Program-made: the position numbers and the translations under genes | Shown: in pieces, positions 46,874 to 55,530 of the stretch | Position numbering within the stretch: position 1 is the stretch's first letter | Layout: each line of letters opens with the position of its first letter | Source: Pelovirga terrestris | GTDB taxonomy: Bacteria; Desulfobacterota; Desulfuromonadia; Desulfuromonadales; Geopsychrobacteraceae | Length of the DNA: 64,000 bases | Direction: 5' to 3' | NCBI RefSeq assembly: GCF_014773365.1 | Contig: NZ_JACWUN010000001.1 | Span: 124,001-188,000, forward strand | The notes under the pieces: model-generated | Databases searched by the model: none | Told to the model about the DNA's origin: nothing | What the model saw: the letters and a program-made list of their open reading frames with translations, nothing else

Positions 46874-47107
46874 ATGGCCAAATCACCATTTAATATTCAG
46901 GATCAGTATCTTAATCAGGCACGCAAGGAACGAGTAAAGATTGTCATTATTATGATGTCTGGAGAGCGGCTGTCCGGCTACATCAAATCCTTCGACAGTT
47001 TTTGTATTCTGGTGGAGAGTGAAGGTGACATCCTGATCTATAAACACGCCGTCAGCACTATCACCTCGTCGGATGGAACCTTCCGACTTCATGGCGGCCG
47101 CGATTAA
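46874..47107 (+). CDS. hfq: RNA chaperone Hfq, divergent form
   Basis: A 77-residue Sm-like protein in the conserved place after miaA, with AAAGGAG 6 bp upstream. The N-terminus AKSPFNIQDQYLNQARKER, the FDSF segment (F43) and YKHAVSTI (56-63) are as usual. In contrast, the first strand reads KIVIIMMSGERL (22-33), where most Hfq have a Tyr and an Asn on the distal, A-rich-RNA-binding face; here they are I26 and S29. The C-terminus is short. Hfq pairs small RNAs with mRNAs; the altered distal face may change which RNAs bind. That last point is inference. Confidence 0.93.
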   Translation: MAKSPFNIQDQYLNQARKERVKIVIIMMSGERLSGYIKSFDSFCILVESEGDILIYKHAVSTITSSDGTFRLHGGRD

Positions 47108-47146
47108 TTATTTATCGCTGGCGGCTAAAACTTTGTTGAAATCCTT

Positions 47147-47177
47147 GCAAGGGCGGTACCGATGGTGCCGCCCTTGC
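47147..47177. other. stable hairpin between hfq and the DUF512 gene
   Basis: GCAAGGGCGGTACC / GGTGCCGCCCTTGC: a 14-bp stem with one T-G wobble and a 3-nt loop, 40 bp after the hfq stop and 21 bp before the next start. It lacks a T tract, so it is a poor intrinsic terminator. It could stabilise the hfq mRNA end or attenuate read-through. Confidence 0.6.
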
Positions 47178-47197
47178 TGTTGCCGGCAGGGAGAAAA

Positions 47198-48511
47198 ATG
47201 ATAGCAATAGAGCGAATTGAACCCGGTAGCTTTGCTGACGAGGCGGGTCTTTGTGCTGATGATCAGCTGGTCACGATCAACGCCATCCCGATCAATGATC
47301 TGATTGATTATTATCGTGCTATGGAAGCCGAGCATCTGGTGATCGAAGTGTTTCGCCTGGGGGAAATACTGGTTGTCGAGTGCGAAAAATTTGCCGATGA
47401 AGAGATCGGTCTTGAAGTAGCGCACCCGCAACCACAGCAGTGTGGAAACCAGTGCCTGTTCTGTTTTGTTCATCAACTGCCGAAGGGTCTGCGGCACAGT
47501 CTCTACATTAAGGACGAGGATTATCGTTTTTCTTACCTTTACGGCTCTTTTATTACCCTCACCAATGTCAGTGAGGCGGATTTACAGCGGATTGTTACTG
47601 ACAAGCTGTCTCCTTTGTACATATCTGTTCACGCTACCGATCCATTAATACGCAACCATCTGCTGGGCTGTCAGGTGCCGGCCATCCTTCCGTTGCTTAC
47701 ACAATTGGCGGCAGCAGACATCCAGTTGCATTGTCAGATTGTTTTATGTCCGGGGATCAATGATGGTCCGGTGCTGCAACAGACCATCGAAGAATTGGCC
47801 ACTTTGTCTCCACAAGTCAATTCGATTGCCGTCGTCCCGGTCGGCTTGACCCGTTTTCGTGAGCGGTTGCCGGTTTTGCAGGTTCCAAATCAGGCAGAAG
47901 CTGCACGCTGCATTGGACAAATCAGGGATATACAACAGCAATTTCTGCAAAAGTTGGGAACTCGGCTGGTCTTTGCCGCCGATGAGATGTATCAATTGGC
48001 TGACATGCCCTTGCCGGCCTTTGATGAATATGAAGAGTTCCCGCAACTTGATAACGGGGTTGGTCTGGTTGCACATTTTCAAGCGGAGGCGGAAGAGGCT
48101 CTGCTTGAGGCGGAACCCCTCGACCTGAAATCCGCTGTTGTTGTTACCGGCCAGTCATTTTTTTTCCATCTGCAGGAAGTCGTCAAACGCATGGGCTTGC
48201 GCACCGGGGTTGATATTGAGGTTGTAGCCGTCGGCAATGATTTTTTTGGTTCAAGCGTCTCAGTTGCCGGTCTAGTTACCGGTATTGATCTCGTCCGCCA
48301 GCTTCGTGATATGATCAAAGGCAGACCGTTACTTCTGCCCGATGTCATGCTAAAGGCTGATGAACAACGTTTTCTTGATAACATGCACATTGATGAGCTT
48401 CGCTGCGCCCTTGGGGTAGCGGTGGTCGTCGTTGAATCCTCGGCCTGGGGACTGTTGGAGGGGTTGGAGCTTTTAGCCGGTGGGCCGGTCGATATCGTTC
48501 GTTGTTCATGA
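47198..48511 (+). CDS. DUF512 family protein with PDZ and radical-SAM-like motif
   Basis: A 437-residue protein. An N-terminal PDZ-like domain (about 1-60; IERIEPGSFADEAGLCADDQLVTIN) leads into a conserved block with C-x3-C-x2-C (CGNQCLFC) followed by FVHQLPKGLRHSLYIKDEDY, then HATDPLIRNHLLG and CPGINDG, typical of radical-SAM barrels. The C-terminal part is the DUF512 domain (about 270-437). The family is widespread but its reaction is not known to me. The start ATG 47198 has GGGAG 4 bp upstream. It follows hfq by 90 bp with a hairpin between, and precedes copA. Confidence 0.85.
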   Translation: MIAIERIEPGSFADEAGLCADDQLVTINAIPINDLIDYYRAMEAEHLVIEVFRLGEILVVECEKFADEEIGLEVAHPQPQQCGNQCLFCFVHQLPKGLRHSLYIKDEDYRFSYLYGSFITLTNVSEADLQRIVTDKLSPLYISVHATDPLIRNHLLGCQVPAILPLLTQLAAADIQLHCQIVLCPGINDGPVLQQTIEELATLSPQVNSIAVVPVGLTRFRERLPVLQVPNQAEAARCIGQIRDIQQQFLQKLGTRLVFAADEMYQLADMPLPAFDEYEEFPQLDNGVGLVAHFQAEAEEALLEAEPLDLKSAVVVTGQSFFFHLQEVVKRMGLRTGVDIEVVAVGNDFFGSSVSVAGLVTGIDLVRQLRDMIKGRPLLLPDVMLKADEQRFLDNMHIDELRCALGVAVVVVESSAWGLLEGLELLAGGPVDIVRCS

Positions 48512-48544
48512 GTAGCAATATGAAGCCTTGCTTGAGGTTATTTC

Positions 48545-50767
48545 ATGAAGATAAATAGTCCGGATGCTGCCGTTAATGATCAGCAGCGACTGCGTTTTTC
48601 CGTTGGTGGCATGAGCTGCACGTCCTGTGTAGCAACGGTGGAAAAGAAGCTGCGGTCCTTGCCGGGGATCAAAACGGTCAGTGTTAATCTGGCCGGCAAC
48701 TTTGCCCAGGTCAATTTCGATGCAGATAAGATTTCACCACCGGAAATCTATGCTGCGGTGGAACAGGCCGGCTTTAGAACCCTGGCGCAACACGATGAAG
48801 CCAAGGTTGACGGGTCCCGTCAGGACCTGCTGATGGTACTGATTGCCGCCGCCGGCGGCATTCCTATCATGTTGATGATGTTTGCACCAATCCCTGACCG
48901 GGTTGAATTAATCACCAGTGGAATCCTGGCTACTATTGTGCAATTTACCGCCGGCTTGGGTTTTTACCGCAGCGCCTGGGGTGCTTTGAGAAATCGCGTT
49001 GCCAATATGGATGTACTCGTATCTCTTGGCATCAGCGCGGCTTATGGTTATTCCATGTTGGCCCTGTTTGGTCTGCTGGGAGAGAACGTGGCAGTTTTTT
49101 TTGAAACCAGTGTCATGCTGATCCTTTTTATCCGTTTTGGTAAGTGGCTTGAATCCCGGGCCAAAGGACGGGCCGGCAACGCCCTGAAAAAACTTCTGCA
49201 ACTGCAGGCCAAATCGGCCATCCTGCTGGTCAACGGCAAGGAAAAAAACATCCCGGTTGAGCATGTCAGGCCGGGAGATCTGCTGCTGGTGCGGCCGGGA
49301 GATACTATCCCGGTGGATGGAGAGGTGGTGGAAGGGACGGCTGCGGTCGATGAGTCGATGATCACCGGTGAATCGCTGCCGGTCCACAAGGAACCTGGGG
49401 CGAAGGTCGTCGGTGCCACCATGAATCGCAGCGGTCTGTTGCAGATCCGGGCGACCCATGTCGGTGAAGAAGCGGTGCTGGCGCGTATCATCCGCCTGGT
49501 TGAGGATGCCCAGGCCGACAAGGCACCGATTCAACGCTTTGCCGACCGGGTTTCAGGCTTTTTTGTCCCGGTAGTTGTCGCCTTGTCGCTGCTGACCTTT
49601 GTCGGCTGGTATCTGGTGGTCAGTGCCCCGTTTCTTACCGGCTTTCAGATGGCCATCGCTGTGGTTGTCATTGCCTGCCCTTGTGCTCTGGGGTTGGCCA
49701 CCCCGACCGCGATCATGGTTGGTAGTGCGGTCGGCCTGGAGCGCGGGATCCTCTATAAAAAGGCATCGGCCCTTGAAACGATTTCCAAACTTGATGTGAT
49801 GCTTCTAGACAAAACCGGTACCCTTACCAGTGGTGGCTTTGCAGTGGATCAGATTGTCACTTGTGGTGACAAGACAATTGACGAAATTCTTGCTCTGGCA
49901 GCAGCACTTGAGCAGGGGAGTAATCATCCCCTCGCCCAGGCAGTGGTTGCCGAGGCACGTAGTCGTCCCTCGATTATTTCAGCAAACCCACAACAGCTTG
50001 AAGAAATTGGCGGCCAGGGTGTTCGTGGGCGGGTTGGCAACCAGTTCGTTGTCTGTGGTAATCACGCCTTGATGGAAAGCGCAGGAATATCGATTGAACC
50101 GCTACACCAGCAGCTGAAAGATGATGAGCTGTTGAACAAATCCCTCATTTTCGTGGCAGTTGATGATAGACTACAAGGGGTTATCGCCTTATCCGATCAG
50201 ATCCGTCCGGCTGCTGCCGCTGTGATCAAGCGTCTGCACCAACTTGGCATCCAGACGGTGGTGGTCAGTGGGGATCGTCGTGATGTCGTTGAACAGGTCG
50301 CGACCCGGTTGGGGATTAACCAGGCGGTTGCTGAAGTGACCCCTGATCAGAAACTTGTATTGGTTAAGGAATATCAGCTGCAGGGGCATCGGGTTGGTAT
50401 GGTTGGTGACGGCATTAATGATGCTCCGGCCCTGGCTCAGGCCGATGTCGGGATCGCTATCGGTACCGGAACCGATGTCGCCCGCGAAACCGGCGATCTG
50501 GTATTGATCGGTGCTGATCTGTTCGACCTTGTCCGGGCCGTGGAATTGGGGCGACAAACCCTAAAAAAAATCAAACAGAACCTGTTCTGGGCCTTTTTCT
50601 ACAACCTGTCTTTTATTCCATTAGCGGCCGGTCTTTTTTATTCCTCCTACGGACTCTACCTGAAACCCGAGTACGCCGGGCTCGCCATGGCGTTGTCCAG
50701 CGTCTGCGTTGTCTTGAACAGCTTGACCCTTAAAGGCTTCGCCCGCCGTTTGCAGGAGATCGGTTAA
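48545..50767 (+). CDS. copA: copper-translocating P1B-type ATPase
   Basis: A 740-residue heavy-metal ATPase exporting Cu+ across the inner membrane. One N-terminal HMA domain with GGMSCTSC; the TGES motif in [12 protein letters not shown]; the membrane CPC metal site in [15 protein letters not shown]; phosphorylated Asp in [15 protein letters not shown] hinge; and the C-terminal membrane residues of Cu+ pumps ([12 protein letters not shown] and [13 protein letters not shown]). Only one metal-binding domain is present, whereas many have two. No copper-sensing regulator or metallochaperone gene is adjacent. The stop overlaps the next gene by 1 bp (TAATG). Confidence 0.93.
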   Translation: MKINSPDAAVNDQQRLRFSVGGMSCTSCVATVEKKLRSLPGIKTVSVNLAGNFAQVNFDADKISPPEIYAAVEQAGFRTLAQHDEAKVDGSRQDLLMVLIAAAGGIPIMLMMFAPIPDRVELITSGILATIVQFTAGLGFYRSAWGALRNRVANMDVLVSLGISAAYGYSMLALFGLLGENVAVFFETSVMLILFIRFGKWLESRAKGRAGNALKKLLQLQAKSAILLVNGKEKNIPVEHVRPGDLLLVRPGDTIPVDGEVVEGTAAVDESMITGESLPVHKEPGAKVVGATMNRSGLLQIRATHVGEEAVLARIIRLVEDAQADKAPIQRFADRVSGFFVPVVVALSLLTFVGWYLVVSAPFLTGFQMAIAVVVIACPCALGLATPTAIMVGSAVGLERGILYKKASALETISKLDVMLLDKTGTLTSGGFAVDQIVTCGDKTIDEILALAAALEQGSNHPLAQAVVAEARSRPSIISANPQQLEEIGGQGVRGRVGNQFVVCGNHALMESAGISIEPLHQQLKDDELLNKSLIFVAVDDRLQGVIALSDQIRPAAAAVIKRLHQLGIQTVVVSGDRRDVVEQVATRLGINQAVAEVTPDQKLVLVKEYQLQGHRVGMVGDGINDAPALAQADVGIAIGTGTDVARETGDLVLIGADLFDLVRAVELGRQTLKKIKQNLFWAFFYNLSFIPLAAGLFYSSYGLYLKPEYAGLAMALSSVCVVLNSLTLKGFARRLQEIG

Positions 50768-51243
50768 TGGCAGTGCAGCGCCTGATAATTGGCGTAATTG
50801 GTGCGGGAGATGCCAGTCCCAGTGGTCTTGAAAAGGCCTATCAGGTTGGTCGCCTGATCGCCCTAAGGGGCGCAGTTCTCGTCTGCGGAGGGCTGGGTGG
50901 CATCATGGAAGCGGCTTCGCGCGGCTGTTTTGAAGCTGGTGGCGAGGTCATCGGGATTCTGCCTGGTGACAAGGCCGCCAGTGCGAACCCCTTTATCACC
51001 CATCCGATTGTTACCGCTATGGGGCACGCCCGTAATGTTATTCTGGTGCAAACGGCTGCGGCCTTGATTGCAATCGAGGGTGGTTATGGTACTCTCTCGG
51101 AAATTGCCATCGCCCGCAAGCTTGACAAACCCCTCGTTCTACTTGACAGTTGGCCGGACATTGATAATACATTGACCACCGACGCTCCACAGCAGGCGGT
51201 AATTACCATTTTTTCTCTTCTTGGCAGGAATCTTCAACCATGA
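50767..51243 (+). CDS. TIGR00725-type LOG-family nucleotide-binding protein
   Basis: A 158-residue Rossmann-fold protein: GVIGAGDASPSGLEKAYQVG at the N-terminus, VCGGLGGIMEAASRG, GILPGD, and the late EGGYGTLSEIAIARKL. This is the lysine-decarboxylase-like (LOG) group, in which GG-GT motifs bind a nucleotide; some members release cytokinin bases from nucleotides, others have no known reaction. It overlaps copA by 1 bp and the DHH gene by 4 bp, so it is in the middle of one transcript. Confidence 0.82.
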   Translation: MAVQRLIIGVIGAGDASPSGLEKAYQVGRLIALRGAVLVCGGLGGIMEAASRGCFEAGGEVIGILPGDKAASANPFITHPIVTAMGHARNVILVQTAAALIAIEGGYGTLSEIAIARKLDKPLVLLDSWPDIDNTLTTDAPQQAVITIFSLLGRNLQP

Positions 51244-52322
51244 CTTCCAACGAAAAAACAGGGCAGGCTGATCGGATTGATTGTCCGCTTCAACTTCCTG
51301 GTGTTGATTTGGTCGATCAAGTGATCGAATGGGTTCGAGGACGCGGCAAGGTTGTCATCGTAACCCATGACAATCCTGATCCTGATTCTATCGCTGCCGC
51401 CGTTGCCCTGCGCCATTTGCTGATTGTGAAAACCGGTCAGAACGCTGTGCTCACTTATGGCGGGGTCATTGGTCGTAGTGAAAATCGCAACATGGTTGAA
51501 CAACTTGAGATTCCGATGATCCCCATCAGCGAGCTGGAACTAAAACAGTTTCAGGTCGTTTGCATGGTCGACACGCAACCCAACACCGGCAACAATTCAT
51601 GGCCTGCCGCTCTTCCTGTCCATTTTATTATTGATCATCATCGGCCAAAATCTGACCTGTCCAAGGTGTGCTGGGTTGATATTCGCGAAAGCTACGGTGC
51701 GTCGGCAACGATTCTATATGAGTATCTGGTTGCCCAGGGGGTTGCCATCAATACCCGTCTTGCCACCTGCCTGTATTATGCGATTAAATCCGAAACCCAG
51801 GATCTTGGCCGCGAATGGTCCAAGGCTGACCGTGATGCGTATTTAAAGCTGTTGCCTCTTGCCAATAATCGAATTTTATTCAAGATCATTCATCCACAGG
51901 TGTCTTCCGCCTATTTTTGTGCTTTTCGTCAGGCGATCGATAGTGCCCGTATCTATGACAGCGCCCTGGTTTTTAATCTTTGCCGAATTGACAATCCCGA
52001 CCTGGTAGCAGAACTGGCAGATTTTTTGTTGCGCCATAAGGGGATTAATTACGTTTTAGGGATGGGATGGTTTGATGACACTCAGATTTTGTCCATGCGT
52101 TCCCTTGACCCCGATGCCAAACTGGGACTGGTCATTCAGGAGATGGTCGCAGGTTTGGGAACCGCAGGTGGTCATGGCATGGTGGCCGGGGGGCAGATCA
52201 GGACGATGAATAATCAAGCAAAAGCGCAACAAGAACTCGAGGAAATCTTGACCCGGCGCATGTTGAAAGCCCTGAATATGCCCGAGCAACCAGGCAAACC
52301 ACTGGTACCTTCTTGTGATTGA
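51240..52322 (+). CDS. DHH-family phosphoesterase (nanoRNase/pAp phosphatase-like)
   Basis: A 360-residue protein with the DHH-superfamily motifs: THDNPDPDSIAAAVAL (first metal site), MVDTQPNTG, IIDHHRPK (the DHH box), and the C-terminal DHHA1 domain ending in GTAGGHGMVAGGQI. Members degrade very short RNAs or dinucleotide second messengers, or remove phosphate from pAp. The closest type cannot be chosen from sequence alone. Note the second DHH domain in this window, in the CCA fusion. It overlaps the LOG-like gene by 4 bp. Confidence 0.85.
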   Translation: MTSNEKTGQADRIDCPLQLPGVDLVDQVIEWVRGRGKVVIVTHDNPDPDSIAAAVALRHLLIVKTGQNAVLTYGGVIGRSENRNMVEQLEIPMIPISELELKQFQVVCMVDTQPNTGNNSWPAALPVHFIIDHHRPKSDLSKVCWVDIRESYGASATILYEYLVAQGVAINTRLATCLYYAIKSETQDLGREWSKADRDAYLKLLPLANNRILFKIIHPQVSSAYFCAFRQAIDSARIYDSALVFNLCRIDNPDLVAELADFLLRHKGINYVLGMGWFDDTQILSMRSLDPDAKLGLVIQEMVAGLGTAGGHGMVAGGQIRTMNNQAKAQQELEEILTRRMLKALNMPEQPGKPLVPSCD

Positions 52323-52347
52323 CAGTGGTCAGCAGTTAAGCTATAAC
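52319..52347 (+). promoter_or_regulatory. sigma-70 promoter of the second amidase gene
   Basis: TTGACA (52319-52324), 17 bp, TATAAC (52342-52347): near-consensus with ideal spacing. Predicted start near 52354, with the ribosome-binding GGAG at about 52360. The -35 overlaps the stop codon of the DHH gene. Confidence 0.75.
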
Positions 52348-52369
52348 CGAGCGCTTTGACGGAGTTGCT

Positions 52370-53431
52370 ATGCGTTTAATCCTGCTTTGTTGCTGTTTTC
52401 TACTCATCAGCTCGCCAGTCGGTGCGGCAGTTGAAATTGCTCTGCGTGGTCAACCTGCAATAATTATTGAGGATGTGTATCGTCAGCAGGGCGTCTCCTA
52501 CGTTGCCATCGAAGATCTGCTTGATCTTGCCGGTTTAGCCGGGCACTGGGATTCTGTCGCCCATACCTATCGTATCCGTACCAGCCGTGGTTGGGTCGTT
52601 CTGACCCCTGCCAGTGGCTATATGCAGGTTGGAGATAACTTTTATCCTTTACAGGAAAAACCGGTTTTTATCGATGGGCGCTTGCGGGTCTCTGAAAATT
52701 TTATCCAAGCGCAGTTAGCCCAACTTGCCGGCCGGGCGGTATTTTTCCGCCATCTTAATCCCCAGGTGCCGGTTGTTGAGGAAGCAGAACGTGACGGAAT
52801 AGACGAACTCTTCAGTCGTTTTTTCCGGCGGGCCGAGCGCAGTAGCAGCAGTGGGCCAACCATCCGGGCGATTGCCATTGATCCTGCTCATGGCGGCCTG
52901 GATACCGGGGTCATTGCGCCTGACGGATACAATGAGAAACTGGTGACCTTTGAGGTTGCTGACCGGCTTGCCAGGCTGCTGCGCATGCGTCTGGGGGTAC
53001 CGGTCTATGTCAGTCGTTCGGGTGATTACGACGTGACCCTCGATCAGCGTCTGGAAGCGGCCTTACGTGACGATGTCGACCTCTGGATTCTGGTCCATGC
53101 CCAGGCCTCTTTCTCATCTGATGTGCGGGGAATTGACCTGTTGGTGCGTGCTCAGGAGGAATCATCAGGCTCATCCCATGGTAGCCTGGTGCTGGCTCAG
53201 CAGCTGTCACAATCGATGCTTGCCTCAGATCTTGCAGTGCGGGGGATTTTCCCTTCCTCGCGCTTGTCGTTGGGTCGCGGCAATCTGCCGACGGTTCAGC
53301 TTGAAATTGGTTATCTTAGTAACCCTGATGAGTTACGCTTGCTGCGGCAAGCAGACTATCAGACTCGTCTGGTACAGTCTGTTTTCGAAGGTATCCAGAA
53401 CTACATCTCTTTGTCCGGGGAAACACGCTAA
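52370..53431 (+). CDS. N-acetylmuramoyl-L-alanine amidase, second copy
   Basis: A 353-residue exported amidase. Signal peptide at residues 1-20 (cleavage near GAA). Residues about 25-130 look like a copper-amine-oxidase-N/stalk-type beta domain ([31 protein letters not shown]), not an AMIN domain. The Amidase_3 domain (about 160-350) keeps its zinc site: His in DPAHGGLD, Glu in NEKLV, His in LVHAQASF, and catalytic Glu in [10 protein letters not shown]. It hydrolyses peptidoglycan peptides from muramic acid, probably with a different placement in the cell from the AMIN-bearing one at 23 kb. rph begins at the last base of the stop. Confidence 0.88.
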   Translation: MRLILLCCCFLLISSPVGAAVEIALRGQPAIIIEDVYRQQGVSYVAIEDLLDLAGLAGHWDSVAHTYRIRTSRGWVVLTPASGYMQVGDNFYPLQEKPVFIDGRLRVSENFIQAQLAQLAGRAVFFRHLNPQVPVVEEAERDGIDELFSRFFRRAERSSSSGPTIRAIAIDPAHGGLDTGVIAPDGYNEKLVTFEVADRLARLLRMRLGVPVYVSRSGDYDVTLDQRLEAALRDDVDLWILVHAQASFSSDVRGIDLLVRAQEESSGSSHGSLVLAQQLSQSMLASDLAVRGIFPSSRLSLGRGNLPTVQLEIGYLSNPDELRLLRQADYQTRLVQSVFEGIQNYISLSGETR

Positions 53432-54165
53432 TGCTACATACAATTCAGGATCGACCTGATCGCCGCCAACCTGACCAATTAAGGCCCATCAGTTTCCAGC
53501 GCAGCTTTACCCGTTACGCTGAAGGGTCGGTGTTGGTGAGTTTCGGTGAAACCAGGGTGCTGTGCAATGCGTCGGTTGAACAACGTGTGCCTCCTTTTAT
53601 GCGGGGCCAAGGGCGTGGCTGGGTCACTGCTGAATACAGCATGCTGCCACGTGCTACCCATACCCGTTCCATGCGCGAAGCGAGCAGTGGTAAAGTTTCC
53701 GGCCGCACCCAGGAAATTCAGCGTTTGATAGGCCGCTCCTTGCGTGCGGTTACCGACCTTGGATCCATGGGGGAGATCACCGTACAGCTTGATTGCGATG
53801 TGTTACAGGCTGATGGTGGAACTCGCACCGCGTCCATTTCCGGCGCATATGTCGCCCTCCATGACGCTTTGTCGGGTCTGGTCAAAAAAGGGCAGCTGAA
53901 AAAAATGCCGCTACTCGATAGTGTCTCAGCGATCAGCGTCGGCATCGTCAAAGGATATCCGGTTCTTGATCTTAACTACGAAGAAGATTCCATCGCCGAG
54001 GTTGACATGAATTTTGTCATTACCGGTTCCGGGCGGTTTGTCGAGGTACAGGGTACCGCTGAAGAAATTCCCTTCAGCGCCGCTGAGCTCGATGTCATGC
54101 GCGATTTGGCTCTGGTTGGCTGTGCAAATTTAAAGCAATTGCAACAAGTTGCGTTGGCCGATTAA
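53431..54165 (+). CDS. rph: ribonuclease PH
   Basis: A 244-residue phosphorolytic 3'-5' exoribonuclease trimming tRNA 3' ends. It has [33 protein letters not shown] at the start, [21 protein letters not shown] (phosphate site Arg/Thr region), [12 protein letters not shown], and [16 protein letters not shown]. Standard length (about 240). TAATG overlap with the amidase; rdgB directly follows, the usual rph-rdgB order. Confidence 0.96.
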   Translation: MLHTIQDRPDRRQPDQLRPISFQRSFTRYAEGSVLVSFGETRVLCNASVEQRVPPFMRGQGRGWVTAEYSMLPRATHTRSMREASSGKVSGRTQEIQRLIGRSLRAVTDLGSMGEITVQLDCDVLQADGGTRTASISGAYVALHDALSGLVKKGQLKKMPLLDSVSAISVGIVKGYPVLDLNYEEDSIAEVDMNFVITGSGRFVEVQGTAEEIPFSAAELDVMRDLALVGCANLKQLQQVALAD

Positions 54166-54765
54166 ATGATGAAACTACTGGTGGCGACAGGTAATGAGGG
54201 CAAGTTGCGTGAATTGGTACAACTGTTGGCCCCCCTCGACCTTGATGTGATGGGTCTTGATCAGCTCGACAACCCGCCGGTAGTAGCAGAAGACGGGGCG
54301 ACTTTTGCTGACAATGCCAGGAAGAAAGCCCTGACTCTGGCCCGCTTTTCTGGTTGCCTGACCCTGGCTGACGATAGTGGTTTGTGTGTGGATGTCATGG
54401 ATGGAGCGCCTGGAGTCTTTTCTGCCCGTTATGCCGGGGAACAGGGCGACGACAAGGCTAACAACGCCAGACTGGTACGAGAATTGGGGGATATACCACT
54501 GAATCAGCGCAAGGCCCATTTTCATTGTTGTATCGCCCTGGCCTGGCCTGATGGTCGCTGTGAAACCGTAGAAGGGCGGGTTGATGGGTTGATTATCGAC
54601 CAGCAGCGTGGTAGCCACGGTTTTGGCTATGATCCGCTGTTTCTGGTGCCGGAGTATGGCAAAACCATGGCGGAGCTGCCGGCCGACATCAAAAACCGGA
54701 TCAGTCACCGAGGGCGGGCTTTGCAAAAAATAGTGCCTTTGCTGAAAACAATTGTTCAAGATTGA
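54166..54765 (+). CDS. rdgB: XTP/dITP diphosphatase (RdgB/HAM1 family)
   Basis: A 199-residue house-cleaning nucleotidase removing XTP, ITP and dITP. Motifs: LLVATGNEGKLREL at the start, LTLADDSGLCVDVMDGAPGVFSARYAG, the catalytic region YDPLFLVPEYGKTMAELPADIKNRISHRG. The gene begins with two ATG codons in a row (54166 or 54169); I cannot choose. It directly follows rph. A dispersed-repeat copy follows the stop by a few bases. Confidence 0.95.
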   Translation: MMKLLVATGNEGKLRELVQLLAPLDLDVMGLDQLDNPPVVAEDGATFADNARKKALTLARFSGCLTLADDSGLCVDVMDGAPGVFSARYAGEQGDDKANNARLVRELGDIPLNQRKAHFHCCIALAWPDGRCETVEGRVDGLIIDQQRGSHGFGYDPLFLVPEYGKTMAELPADIKNRISHRGRALQKIVPLLKTIVQD

Positions 54766-54772
54766 TTACCTG

Positions 54773-54920
54773 TATTTGTTCAGCACCGGGCCTTTGAACC
54801 CTGTGTCAAGGGACGCTTTTCGTCATCCATGACCGCTTTTTTGTTGCCGTCCATGGCGACAAAAACCCTTGCCACAGGATCCAAAGGCCCTGCGCGAAGG
54901 ACTGCAGCGCAATATTTACG
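54773..54920 (+). repeat. dispersed structured intergenic element, copy 4
   Basis: A complete copy between rdgB and ndk. Left TGTATTTGTTCAGCACC and right GCAGCGCAATATTTACG make imperfect inverted ends. CCTGTGTCAAGGG pairs with CCCTTGCCACAGG (one mismatch) around the central hairpin TTTTTGTTGCC / GGCGACAAAAA (one wobble). The right arm also has CCCTGCGCGAAGG, an alternative partner for CCTTGCCACAGG. It ends about 55 bp before the ndk start. Confidence 0.9.
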
Positions 54921-54974
54921 AATACCTTAACCGGTACTGCGAAAACGCATGCCACTATCCAGGAGGAACGAAGA

Positions 54975-55388
54975 ATGGAAAGAACATTTGCCATTATTAA
55001 ACCCGATGCTTTTGCCGCCGGTCATGCCGGGCAGATTCTCTCTCGTATTTATTCCGAGGGGTTCAAGATTGTTGGTCTGAAAAAACTCTATCTGAGTAAG
55101 GTTGAGGCAGAAGGCTTTTACGCTGTTCATAGTGCCCGTCCTTTCTTCGGTGAATTGACCGATTTTATGAGCAGTGGTCCCTGTGTCGTCATGGCGTTGG
55201 AAGCAGAGAATGCTATCTCCAAGTGGCGCGATCTGATGGGCGCAACCAATCCGGCTGATGCAGCTGAAGGGACATTGCGCAAGGAATTTGGTACTTCTAT
55301 CGGTGAGAATGCTACCCATGGCTCTGATGCCCCCGAAACCGCCGCTTTTGAGCTGGGATATTTCTTTAACGGCCTTGAGCTGCTTTAA
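54975..55388 (+). CDS. ndk: nucleoside diphosphate kinase
   Basis: A 137-residue enzyme exchanging phosphate between nucleoside tri- and diphosphates. It begins [19 protein letters not shown] and has [25 protein letters not shown]. The catalytic His is in [19 protein letters not shown] lies 9 bp before the ATG. The copy of the dispersed element lies just upstream and a strong terminator just downstream, making it a single-gene unit. Confidence 0.97.
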   Translation: MERTFAIIKPDAFAAGHAGQILSRIYSEGFKIVGLKKLYLSKVEAEGFYAVHSARPFFGELTDFMSSGPCVVMALEAENAISKWRDLMGATNPADAAEGTLRKEFGTSIGENATHGSDAPETAAFELGYFFNGLELL

Positions 55389-55417
55389 TCGGTCCCTGAC
55401 ATAACTGCTTGTGTATC

Positions 55418-55456
55418 TTCAAGCCCTTCGGTAAACTGCCGAAGGGCTTGAATTTT
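55418..55456 (+). terminator. rho-independent terminator of ndk
   Basis: Perfect 14-bp stem TTCAAGCCCTTCGG / CCGAAGGGCTTGAA with a 7-nt loop and a short T tail, 30 bp after the ndk stop. Confidence 0.9.
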
Positions 55457-55530
55457 ATGAATTCCGTTTCTCTTAAATGTACAGCTGAGACTGATTGCTC
55501 CGGTGTCAGGTTTTTATTTGCAGGTAAAGT

